Source of the DNA: Clostridium sp. CAG:492
GTDB taxonomy: Bacteria > Bacillota > Clostridia > TANB77 > CAG-508
Reading direction: 5' to 3'
DNA: 8,549 nucleotides
NCBI GenBank assembly: GCA_000434335.1
Contig: FR878248.1
Coordinates: forward strand, 1 to 8,549
The notes under the pieces were generated by a model, which was given only the letters and a program-made list of their open reading frames with translations, was not told the DNA's origin and did not search any database. Below, piece by piece: positions 1 to 6,083 of the stretch. Every line of letters begins with the position of its first letter. Positions within the stretch are counted from its first letter, which is position 1. The translations under genes were made by a program, and so were the position numbers.

Positions 1-192
1 TTGAGCGAATTCCACAAGTATAAACGTTCTGACCCGAAGGACTTTTTAATTTTCCAGAAAGGAGCAATTCAATTGGGGAGCTCCGGAATTTCAAATCAAA
101 TAATATATTATTCGTTAAAGCACTCAAGATCTGATATCGAAAAAATTCAGCAGAAATATAATCTGCATATGTACAAAGTAATTGTATACTAA
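1..192 (+). CDS. 3' end of an unidentified protein, cut by the window edge
   Basis: An open frame of 63 codons runs from the first base of the window to a TAA at 190-192. The TTG at position 1 is probably an internal codon, because no ribosome binding site can be seen before it, so the entry should be read as a C-terminal fragment. The visible part is hydrophilic and mixed alpha/beta-like, with an IQLGSSGISNQ stretch near the middle and a basic, tyrosine-containing tail ending in YKVIVY. I do not recognise the family. The segment contains CCG, CTC and TCC codons and looks slightly less AT-rich than uvrA. A Rho-independent terminator begins 25 bases after the stop, which supports a real gene end here. 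Whether the gene is coding is fairly likely; its function is unknown. Confidence 0.5.
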   Translation: MSEFHKYKRSDPKDFLIFQKGAIQLGSSGISNQIIYYSLKHSRSDIEKIQQKYNLHMYKVIVY

Positions 193-216
193 GCAGCAAT
201 AGGAGTAGCTACACGG

Positions 217-252
217 AAGGCATATTTGAGTAAAATCAGGTGTGCCTTTTTT
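217..252 (+). terminator. Rho-independent terminator of the upstream gene
   Basis: The arms AAGGCATATTTGA (217-229) and TCAGGTGTGCCTT (236-248) can form a 13-bp stem with three G-U pairs around a 6-base loop. Six consecutive T's (247-252) follow. It ends the transcript of the partial gene at 1-192 and separates it from the uvrA promoter. Confidence 0.8.
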
Positions 253-277
253 GTTTAAAATTAACACATCCAAACTA

Positions 278-306
278 TTGTTTTATATAAAAAATTATTG
301 TATAAT
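278..306 (+). promoter_or_regulatory. Sigma-A-type promoter of uvrA
   Basis: TTGTTT (278-283) and a perfect TATAAT (301-306) are separated by exactly 17 bases. Transcription would start near 313, giving a leader of about 55 bases to the uvrA start. No LexA-type operator (GAAC-N4-GTTC) is present around it. Confidence 0.75.
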
Positions 307-316
307 ACATAAAGTA

Positions 317-347
317 TTTGTAGAAAAATAAAACATATATCTACAAA
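317..347 (+). promoter_or_regulatory. Inverted repeat in the uvrA leader
   Basis: TTTGTAGA (317-324) and TCTACAAA (340-347) are perfect 8-bp inverted repeats around a 15-base A-rich spacer. They start only a few bases after the expected transcription start and end just before the ribosome binding site. This is a suitable place for a repressor operator or a weak mRNA hairpin. The function is inferred from position only. Confidence 0.45.
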
Positions 348-367
348 ATTCATAAGGGGGCAATTCT

Positions 368-3193
368 ATGAATGACAAAATAGTAATAAAAGGTGCGAAA
401 GTACATAATCTAAAGAATATAAGCCTAGAAATACCAAGAGATAAATTAGTTGTAATAACAGGACTTTCCGGCTCTGGAAAATCATCACTAGCATTTGATA
501 CACTATATGCCGAAGGTCAACGAAGATATGTAGAAAGCTTATCATCATATGCAAGACAATTCTTAGGATTGATGGAAAAACCTGATGTAGAATCAATAGA
601 TGGATTATCTCCAGCTATTTCAATAGATCAAAAAACAACATCAAAAAATCCAAGATCTACAGTTGGAACTGTAACTGAAATATATGATTATATTCGTTTA
701 TTATATGCAAGAATTGGTATACCACATTGTCCCAAATGCGGTAAAAAAATAGAAAAGCAATCAATAGATCAAATAATAGATAATATAATGAACTTAAAAG
801 AAGGAACAAGAATACAAATATTAGCTCCTGTAATAAGAGGTCGAAAAGGTGAATACAAAAAATTACTGGAAGACTTTCAAAAAGAAGGATTTGTAAGAGC
901 TAGAATTGATGGCGAAGTATATGAATTATCTGATGACATAGATATTGACAGAAAGAAAAAACACACAATAGAGCTAATTGTAGATAGACTTGTTATAAAA
1001 GAAGATATACGAGGTCGTTTAACTGAATCTGTTGAAACAGCTTTAAAACATGCTAATAATTTGGTAGGAGTAGATGTTGTTGGAGGAGATCCACTTTTAT
1101 TTAGCCAAAATTATGCATGCCCAGATTGTGGAATAAGCTTTGAAGAGCTAACACCACGTATGTTTTCATTTAATAATCCATTTGGAGCGTGTCCTGAATG
1201 CTCTGGTATAGGATATGTAATGAAAATGGATGAAGATTTAATAATACCAGATAAAAATAAAACATTATATGATGGCGTAAAAGCTTTTGGTGCAAGTACA
1301 ATGAAAAGAGGCGACACCATGGCAAAAATGTATTTTGAAAGTATTGCTAAAAAATATGATGTTGATATTAAACAACCAATAAAAAAGCTTCCTCGTAAGT
1401 TCTTAGAAAAGATATTATATGGAACAGGTGATGAAGAAATAGATTTTAAATATAAATCATCAGCTGGAACACGAAAATTTACAGCACCATTTGAAGGTGT
1501 AATACCTACATTAAATAGAAGATACCAAGAAACAAAATCCCAAGGTATGAGAGACTTTTATGAAATGTATATGAGTAGTAGTCATTGTGATGCTTGTAAT
1601 GGTTCAAGATTAAAACCAGAAAGTTTAGCAGTAACAGTAGGTACAAAAAACATAAATCAATTAACAGATATGCCTATAAATAAAATAAAAGAATATTTAA
1701 ATAATTTAAAACTAAATAAAACACAAGCTATGATATCAGAGCTAATACTAAAAGAAATAGACCAAAGACTTCAATTTTTAATAGATGTAGGACTGGAATA
1801 TTTAACATTATCAAGATCAGCAGGAACTCTATCAGGAGGAGAAGCTCAACGTATTCGTTTAGCAACACAAATAGGCTCTGGACTAACAGGAGTATTGTAT
1901 ATATTAGATGAACCAAGTATAGGTCTACATCAAAGAGATAATGAAAGACTAATAGCAACACTAAAAAAATTAAGAGATTTAGGTAATACTGTAATAGTAG
2001 TAGAGCATGATGAAGATACAATGTATGCAGCAGATCAAATAATAGATATAGGACCAGAAGCGGGTGTTCACGGCGGAAATGTAATAGCACAAGGTACAGC
2101 AGAAGAAATAAAAAAGGTACCAGAATCTATTACAGGACAATATTTAAGTGGTAAAAAGAAAATAGAAGTACCTAAAAAAAGAAGAAAATCAAATGGAAAA
2201 TGTATTCAAATAGTAAAAGCATCAGAAAACAATTTAAAAAATATAAATGTGAAAATTCCATTAGGACAATTTGTATGTGTAACTGGTGTATCTGGATCAG
2301 GAAAAAGTACATTAATAAATGAAATACTATATAAAACAGTTGCAAGAGATTTAAATGGTGCTAATGAAAAGCCTGGTAAATGTAAAGAAATAAAAGGATT
2401 AGAAAACATAGATAAAATAATAAATATAGACCAATCACCAATAGGAAGAACACCAAGATCTAATCCAGCGACATATACAGGTGTATTTGATAGTATAAGA
2501 GATATATTTGCAAGTACAAATGATGCAAAATTACGTGGATTTGACAAAGGACGATTTAGCTTTAATGTAACAGGTGGTAGATGTGAAAATTGCAATGGAG
2601 ATGGATTAATAAAAATTGAAATGCACTTTTTACCAGATATATATGTTCCTTGTGAAGTTTGTAAAGGAAAAAGATATAATCACGAAACATTACAAGTTAA
2701 ATATAAAGGAAAAACAATATCAGATGTATTAGAAATGACAGTAGAAGATGCGTTAAAATTCTTTGAAAATATTCCTAAAATAAAAAACAAAATCCAAACA
2801 TTATATGATGTAGGATTAGGATATATAAAACTAGGACAACCATCTACTACATTATCAGGAGGAGAAGCTCAACGTGTTAAATTAGCTACAGAGCTATCTA
2901 AAAAAGCCACAAGAAAAACATTATATATATTAGATGAACCAACAACAGGATTACATATAGCTGATGTCCATAAATTAGTAGATATATTGCAAAGACTAGT
3001 AGATACCGGAAATAGTATAGTAGTAATAGAGCATAATTTAGACTTAATAAAAACAAGTGACTACATAATAGACTTAGGACCAGAAGGTGGAGAAGCGGGA
3101 GGAACAATAGTCGCTACCGGAACACCAGAAAAAATCGTACAAGCAGAAGAATCATATACTGGAAAATTTTTAAAACCATATTTAAAAAAGTAA
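368..3193 (+). CDS. uvrA: Excinuclease ABC subunit A (UvrA)
   Basis: UvrA is the damage-recognition ATPase of nucleotide excision repair. It forms a dimer that finds bulky DNA lesions and loads UvrB in the cytoplasm. The 941 residues match the usual family length. Two ABC ATPase halves are visible. The first has a Walker A motif GLSGSGKSS (32-40), a signature LSGGE (488-492) and a Walker B LDEP (513-516). The second has GVSGSGKST (640-648), LSGGE (829-833) and LDEP (855-858). CPDC (251-254) and CPEC (275-278) form one zinc site. C739, C742, C762 and C765 form the second, which is the zinc finger needed for damage discrimination. An extra CPKC lies at 121-124. The ATG is preceded by AAGGGGG seven bases upstream and by its own promoter. 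The gene stands alone, with no uvrB beside it. It appears intact, and the identification is near certain. Confidence 0.98.
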   Translation: MNDKIVIKGAKVHNLKNISLEIPRDKLVVITGLSGSGKSSLAFDTLYAEGQRRYVESLSSYARQFLGLMEKPDVESIDGLSPAISIDQKTTSKNPRSTVGTVTEIYDYIRLLYARIGIPHCPKCGKKIEKQSIDQIIDNIMNLKEGTRIQILAPVIRGRKGEYKKLLEDFQKEGFVRARIDGEVYELSDDIDIDRKKKHTIELIVDRLVIKEDIRGRLTESVETALKHANNLVGVDVVGGDPLLFSQNYACPDCGISFEELTPRMFSFNNPFGACPECSGIGYVMKMDEDLIIPDKNKTLYDGVKAFGASTMKRGDTMAKMYFESIAKKYDVDIKQPIKKLPRKFLEKILYGTGDEEIDFKYKSSAGTRKFTAPFEGVIPTLNRRYQETKSQGMRDFYEMYMSSSHCDACNGSRLKPESLAVTVGTKNINQLTDMPINKIKEYLNNLKLNKTQAMISELILKEIDQRLQFLIDVGLEYLTLSRSAGTLSGGEAQRIRLATQIGSGLTGVLYILDEPSIGLHQRDNERLIATLKKLRDLGNTVIVVEHDEDTMYAADQIIDIGPEAGVHGGNVIAQGTAEEIKKVPESITGQYLSGKKKIEVPKKRRKSNGKCIQIVKASENNLKNINVKIPLGQFVCVTGVSGSGKSTLINEILYKTVARDLNGANEKPGKCKEIKGLENIDKIINIDQSPIGRTPRSNPATYTGVFDSIRDIFASTNDAKLRGFDKGRFSFNVTGGRCENCNGDGLIKIEMHFLPDIYVPCEVCKGKRYNHETLQVKYKGKTISDVLEMTVEDALKFFENIPKIKNKIQTLYDVGLGYIKLGQPSTTLSGGEAQRVKLATELSKKATRKTLYILDEPTTGLHIADVHKLVDILQRLVDTGNSIVVIEHNLDLIKTSDYIIDLGPEGGEAGGTIVATGTPEKIVQAEESYTGKFLKPYLKK

Positions 3194-3293
3194 AAATTGA
3201 ATAGTAACATCATTAATCAAAAAATCACATACCTAGTCTTTTAAATACATTTTAGCTTAATTCCCTAAATAAAAAAATTATAATAAAATAAAA

Positions 3294-3331
3294 AGAGCAT
3301 TTAGTGCAGAATATCCGCTTCTAAATGCTCT
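3294..3331 (-). terminator. Terminator between uvrA and the small minus-strand gene (bidirectional)
   Basis: AGAGCATTTAG (3294-3304) and CTAAATGCTCT (3321-3331) form a perfect 11-bp stem. Read on the minus strand, the stem runs straight into five T's (TTTTTATTTTATT), so it is a good terminator for the gene at 3345-3410. Read on the plus strand, the tail is the weaker ATATTTTATTT, and it probably also stops uvrA transcripts, about 100 bases past the uvrA stop. Confidence 0.8.
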
Positions 3332-3344
3332 ATATTTTATTTAA

Positions 3345-3410
3345 CTATTCTTCTGAAGTATTTTCAGAGTTTTTATTACCATTCTTATTACCTTTTTTCT
3401 TTTTAGACAT
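3345..3410 (-). CDS. 21-residue Lys/Asn-rich peptide of unknown function
   Basis: On the minus strand an ATG at 3410 opens a 21-codon frame ending in TAG (3345-3347). The product begins MSKKKKGNKNGNKN and ends in an acidic SENTSEE, so it has a strongly basic front and an acidic tail, with no hydrophobic segment. The start is preceded by a full GGAGGTG ribosome binding site eight bases upstream. The stop is followed 14 bases later by a terminator that is best in this direction, and a plausible promoter lies upstream. A ribosome binding site, frame and terminator arranged together argue for a real gene despite the tiny size. I do not recognise a family. The alternative is that the frame is accidental within a small regulatory RNA. 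Codon use (AAA, AAT, GGT, GAA) fits the host. Confidence 0.6.
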   Translation of the reverse strand: MSKKKKGNKNGNKNSENTSEE

Positions 3411-3456
3411 ATAAAACACCTCCGTTCATACGAATATTTTGCACAAGACTTTGGAA

Positions 3457-3487
3457 AATATACATAATTTCTATTCAGAAGTAACAA
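3457..3487 (-). promoter_or_regulatory. Possible promoter of the 21-residue gene
   Basis: On the minus strand, TTGTTA (3487-3482) is followed after 19 bases by TATATT (3462-3457). The -35 matches four of six consensus bases and the spacing is at the long limit, so this is a weak call. It is supported mainly by the strong ribosome binding site and terminator further along. It lies back to back with the murD promoter. Confidence 0.35.
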
Positions 3488-3493
3488 AATAAC

Positions 3494-3521
3494 TTGAAAA
3501 AGAATATATGTATGGTATAAT
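3494..3521 (+). promoter_or_regulatory. Strong extended -10 promoter of murD
   Basis: TTGAAA (3494-3499) and a perfect TATAAT (3516-3521) are 16 bases apart. A TGG directly before the -10 (3513-3515) supplies the extended -10 TGN element. Transcription would begin near 3528, leaving a leader of about 100 bases before murD. Confidence 0.8.
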
Positions 3522-3535
3522 TTGTAAAGCAAAAA

Positions 3536-3601
3536 GGACAGAAAAAGTAGAAGTACAGTAAAAAATCTCTAAAAGTCAAACTTCAATTTTTTATCCTGTC
3601 C
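3536..3601 (+). promoter_or_regulatory. Foldable leader hairpin upstream of murD
   Basis: Nested complementary blocks lie in the expected 5' leader. GGACAG (3536-3541) pairs with CTGTCC (3596-3601), AAAAA (3542-3546) with the T run at 3587-3592, and GAAGT (3550-3554) with ACTTC (3580-3584). Together they make one long stem interrupted by small internal loops, with a 25-base apical loop. It ends eight bases before the AAGGAGG of murD. No known riboswitch class is recognised. Confidence 0.45.
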
Positions 3602-3627
3602 AAAAATTAAGGAGGAATGATTGAAAA

Positions 3628-5034
3628 ATGAGTTATACATATATAAACAGAAAATTAGAAGAATTTAATAAATCTATTGAAAATAAAAAAATAGCTATAA
3701 TAGGTATTGGAGTTAGTAATATTCCTTTAGTTGAATATTTTAGTAAGCATAATGCTAATGTTACTGTATTTGATAGAAAAACATTAGATAAATTAGATGA
3801 AAAAGCAATTGAAATTATAAAAAAATATAATATAGATTATTCATTAGGAGAAAATAATTTAAGTAAGCTTAAAGGATTTGATTATATATTCAGATCACCA
3901 AGTTGCAGACCTGATACAAAAGAGCTTGTAGAAGAAGCAAATCGCGGAGCTATTATTACATCTGAAATAGAAATGCTTATAAAATTATGTCCTGGAACAG
4001 TAGTTGGTATAACTGGTAGTGATGGAAAAACAACAACAACAAGTCTTACATATGCAATATTAAAAGAAAAAGGATATGATTGTTATTTAGGAGGAAACAT
4101 TGGTATACCATTATTCACAAAATTAAATGAAATGACTCCTGGGTCTATAGTTGTATTAGAGCTTAGTAGTTTCCAATTAATGAATATGGAAGTAAGTCCT
4201 AAAATATCTGTTATTACTAATATATCTCCAAACCACTTAGATATTCATAAATCTTATCAAGAATATATAGATTGTAAAAAGAATATATTTTTACATCAAT
4301 CTTCAGATGGTATACTTGTTCTTAATGCAGACAATGAAATAACAAGCAAAATGAAGTCAGAAGCTAATGGAAAAGTTATAATGTTTAGTAGTAAGCAAAA
4401 ATTAGATAATGGTGTTATATATGATAACAAAACAATAAAATTCTGTGAAGATGGATTAAGAAGACATGTTATAGATGTAAAAAATGTTAAATTAAGAGGG
4501 GTTCATAACTACGAGAACATTTGTGCGGCTATTGCTGCAACCGCTTCTTTAGTAGATATAGATACACAAATAAAAGCAATTTCAGAGTTTTCAGGAGTTG
4601 AGCATAGATTAGAATATATAAGAACAATAAATGATGTTAAATGGTATAACGACTCAATAGGAACAAGTCCATCAAGAACAATAGCAGGATTGAATTCATT
4701 TGACGAAAAAATAGTCTTAATAGCAGGAGGATATGATAAACACTTAGACTATACACCTATAGCTAAGCCAATAGTAGAAAATGTATCTGCATTAGTACTA
4801 GTAGGAGCAACAACAGAAAAAATATATGAAGCAGTAACAAAAGAGCTAAAATCTCAAAATAAAGAAATGCCAATAGTAAAATGTCAAACCTTAGAAGAAA
4901 CAATAAAAATAGCAAATCAACTTGCGAAACCAGGAGAAGTAGTATTATTCTCACCAGCAAGTGCAAGTTTTGATATGTTCAAAAATTTTGCAGAAAGAGG
5001 AAATATTTTTAAGCAATTAGTAAATGCAATTTAA
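3628..5034 (+). CDS. murD: UDP-N-acetylmuramoyl-L-alanine--D-glutamate ligase (MurD)
   Basis: MurD uses ATP to add D-glutamate to UDP-MurNAc-L-Ala in the cytoplasmic stage of peptidoglycan synthesis. The 468 residues fit the family (about 450). The N-terminal Rossmann domain carries IGIGVSN (25-31). The central ATPase has GITGSDGKTT (127-136), ELSSFQL (178-184), NISPNHLD (198-205) and, in DCKKNIF, K217 at the place of the carbamylated lysine. The C-terminal domain begins near GVEHRLE (323-329). The usual NDSKATN loop reads NDSIGTS (341-347), so its lysine is isoleucine. I believe this variant occurs in clostridial homologues. The ATG was chosen because TGA (3622-3624) closes the frame just upstream. 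Its AAGGAGG (3609-3615) is 12 bases away, which is long. The gene has its own promoter and a terminator, so it is transcribed alone and outside any dcw cluster. Confidence 0.93.
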   Translation: MSYTYINRKLEEFNKSIENKKIAIIGIGVSNIPLVEYFSKHNANVTVFDRKTLDKLDEKAIEIIKKYNIDYSLGENNLSKLKGFDYIFRSPSCRPDTKELVEEANRGAIITSEIEMLIKLCPGTVVGITGSDGKTTTTSLTYAILKEKGYDCYLGGNIGIPLFTKLNEMTPGSIVVLELSSFQLMNMEVSPKISVITNISPNHLDIHKSYQEYIDCKKNIFLHQSSDGILVLNADNEITSKMKSEANGKVIMFSSKQKLDNGVIYDNKTIKFCEDGLRRHVIDVKNVKLRGVHNYENICAAIAATASLVDIDTQIKAISEFSGVEHRLEYIRTINDVKWYNDSIGTSPSRTIAGLNSFDEKIVLIAGGYDKHLDYTPIAKPIVENVSALVLVGATTEKIYEAVTKELKSQNKEMPIVKCQTLEETIKIANQLAKPGEVVLFSPASASFDMFKNFAERGNIFKQLVNAI

Positions 5035-5105
5035 TTTTAAATAATAAATAAGTAAGAAATTAGCATTCACATAATACTAATAATTATATAAATATAGGTT
5101 AAACT

Positions 5106-5135
5106 AGAGATGAACTTAAAATTCATCTCTTTTTG
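5106..5135 (+). terminator. Rho-independent terminator of murD
   Basis: AGAGATGAA (5106-5114) and TTCATCTCT (5122-5130) form a perfect 9-bp stem with a 7-base loop, followed by a T-rich tail (TTTTTGTTTTT). It lies about 70 bases after the murD stop and isolates the next gene from murD transcription. Confidence 0.85.
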
Positions 5136-5192
5136 TTTTTATAAAGTAAGACAAAGATTCTTCTTAAATTAGAAAATCACGATTTTTTATAT

Positions 5193-5232
5193 TTAAACAT
5201 ATACTATGTTAGGAGGTATAGTATATGTTTAA
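5193..5232 (+). promoter_or_regulatory. Perfect 15-bp hairpin with the ribosome binding site in its loop
   Basis: TTAAACATATACTAT (5193-5207) is exactly complementary to ATAGTATATGTTTAA (5218-5232). The 10-base loop GTTAGGAGGT (5208-5217) contains the whole AGGAGG ribosome binding site of the gene at 5225. The ATG (5225-5227) is paired with CAT (5198-5200) inside the stem, and codons 2 and 3 complete the arm. Thirteen of the fifteen pairs are A-U. In RNA this would leave the ribosome binding site exposed while hiding the start codon. In DNA it could be a dyad operator. Confidence 0.8.
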
Positions 5233-5923
5233 CAATGAATACGAAAATTATATGAGAAGTGTTCTTGGGTATCCGATTTCTAATGATATAAGTACATACA
5301 ATTTGTATAACAATAGTAGTAATCAATCATTTGATTATAATGATGGTTCAATGTATAGTTCAAGCAATTCTTATTTTCCGTATAGATCTGATAATATAGT
5401 TTATAATGATACTAGCAAGTATGAAGAGCTATATCCGGAAATATACAAAATTTTAAAACCTATGATTAGTAAAGTATGTGATACTCCGAGTCGTAACGAT
5501 TTTTCTAGTGAGACACTAGAAATTATGGCAAATGAAATTTATACTAATATTGAACAGGATATAGATGTAGTAAATATTAATGTTAATACTTCATCTGCTA
5601 AAGAAGCGGAATATAATAAAAATGAAAATTTATCTAGAAATAGTAATATGAAAGTTACTAAATCTGATACTAAGAATGAGGAGACAAGGCAAGGTTGTTG
5701 TGGAAATCCTATGCTTAAAGATTTAATTAAAATTATGATTATTCAACAATTATTGCAAGGAAATAAACCACCTCGTCCACCAAGACCACCACATCCACCA
5801 ATGCCAGGGCCAGGTCCTATGCCACCACATCCACCAAGACCTCCATATAGAGGATTGGAAAATCCTGACATATATGGCAATAATTACAGCTCTAGTCAAT
5901 CATATCCATATTATAATAATTAA
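5225..5923 (+). CDS. Tyr/Asn-rich protein with proline-rich repeat, possible spore or surface protein
   Basis: The 232-residue product has three parts. Residues 1-65 are rich in Tyr, Asn and Ser and look disordered. Residues 66-115 form a likely helical domain around ELYPEIYKILKPMISKVCD (68-86), followed by ETLEIMANEIYTNIEQ. From memory this resembles short clostridial proteins with a YPEIYK..PM..K.C core. After a charged linker come CC (158-159), a hydrophobic helix (163-178) and a proline tail with PPRPP and PPHPP units (182-207), and it ends Tyr/Asn/Ser-rich. There is no signal peptide or clear membrane anchor. The ATG is fixed by AGGAGG eight bases upstream, and the hairpin at 5193-5232 covers it. 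A terminator follows, so it is a single-gene unit. The composition suggests a spore coat or surface role, but this is inference. No catalytic motif is visible. Confidence 0.75.
   Translation: MFNNEYENYMRSVLGYPISNDISTYNLYNNSSNQSFDYNDGSMYSSSNSYFPYRSDNIVYNDTSKYEELYPEIYKILKPMISKVCDTPSRNDFSSETLEIMANEIYTNIEQDIDVVNINVNTSSAKEAEYNKNENLSRNSNMKVTKSDTKNEETRQGCCGNPMLKDLIKIMIIQQLLQGNKPPRPPRPPHPPMPGPGPMPPHPPRPPYRGLENPDIYGNNYSSSQSYPYYNN
5786..5836 (+). repeat. Short direct repeat in the proline-rich coding region
   Basis: CCACCACATCCACCA occurs at 5786-5800 and again at 5822-5836, a 36-base period within the proline-coding tract. It encodes the repeated PPHPP unit. It suggests growth of the tail by duplication and could vary in length between strains. 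Confidence 0.7.
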
Positions 5924-5932
5924 TTTAAAATT

Positions 5933-5970
5933 AAAAAGATATACAAAAATTTGCTTGTATATCTTTTTTA
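5933..5970 (+). terminator. Rho-independent terminator of the proline-rich gene
   Basis: AAAAAGATATACAA (5933-5946) and TTGTATATCTTTTT (5955-5968) form a perfect 14-bp stem with an 8-base loop, and the T-rich arm serves as the U tract. It starts 10 bases after the stop codon at 5921-5923. Because the left arm is A-rich, it may also work on the minus strand. Confidence 0.85.
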
Positions 5971-5992
5971 GTATTACACAAAATAAAAATAG

Positions 5993-6008
5993 TAAACAAA
6001 AATGTTTA
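5993..6008 (+). promoter_or_regulatory. Small palindrome upstream of the CBS gene
   Basis: TAAACA (5993-5998) and TGTTTA (6003-6008) are perfect inverted repeats around AAAA. TAAACA also lies 17 bases before TATGTA (6016-6021), so it could be a weak -35 element (four of six bases match). It could instead be an operator. No named regulator consensus fits. Confidence 0.3.
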
Positions 6009-6022
6009 TTAATTTTATGTAT

Positions 6023-6058
6023 GGTATGCAAGCAATAACAAGTACTGTTTGTCATACC
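6023..6058 (+). promoter_or_regulatory. Inverted repeat before the CBS gene, possible operator or leader hairpin
   Basis: GGTATGCAAGCA (6023-6034) pairs with TGTTTG (6046-6051) and CATACC (6053-6058), giving 12 bp with one bulged T and one G-U pair around an 11-base loop. No T run follows, so it is not a terminator. It lies where the transcription start is expected, 25 bases before the CBS start codon. Confidence 0.45.
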
Positions 6059-6083
6059 GTCAAATGAAAGGAAAGTTTTTATT

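Noticed and set aside
253..367. A LexA (SOS) box upstream of uvrA
   Set aside because: No GAAC-N4-GTTC or close variant occurs between the upstream terminator and the uvrA start.
1728..2595. Two minus-strand frames of 120 and 129 codons opposite uvrA
   Set aside because: They are low-complexity Leu/Ile-rich or patternless shadows of the conserved uvrA ATPase regions.
3528..3627. A known riboswitch or T-box in the murD leader
   Set aside because: No T-box sequence or conserved riboswitch core is recognisable; only generic long-stem complementarity is present.
5178..5206. A sigma-K/E-like promoter (CAC then 16 bases then CATATACTA) before the proline-rich gene
   Set aside because: The -10 match is good, but transcription would start near 5213, inside the ribosome binding site, so the message would lack it. 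CATATACTA is also fully explained as part of the 15-bp dyad.
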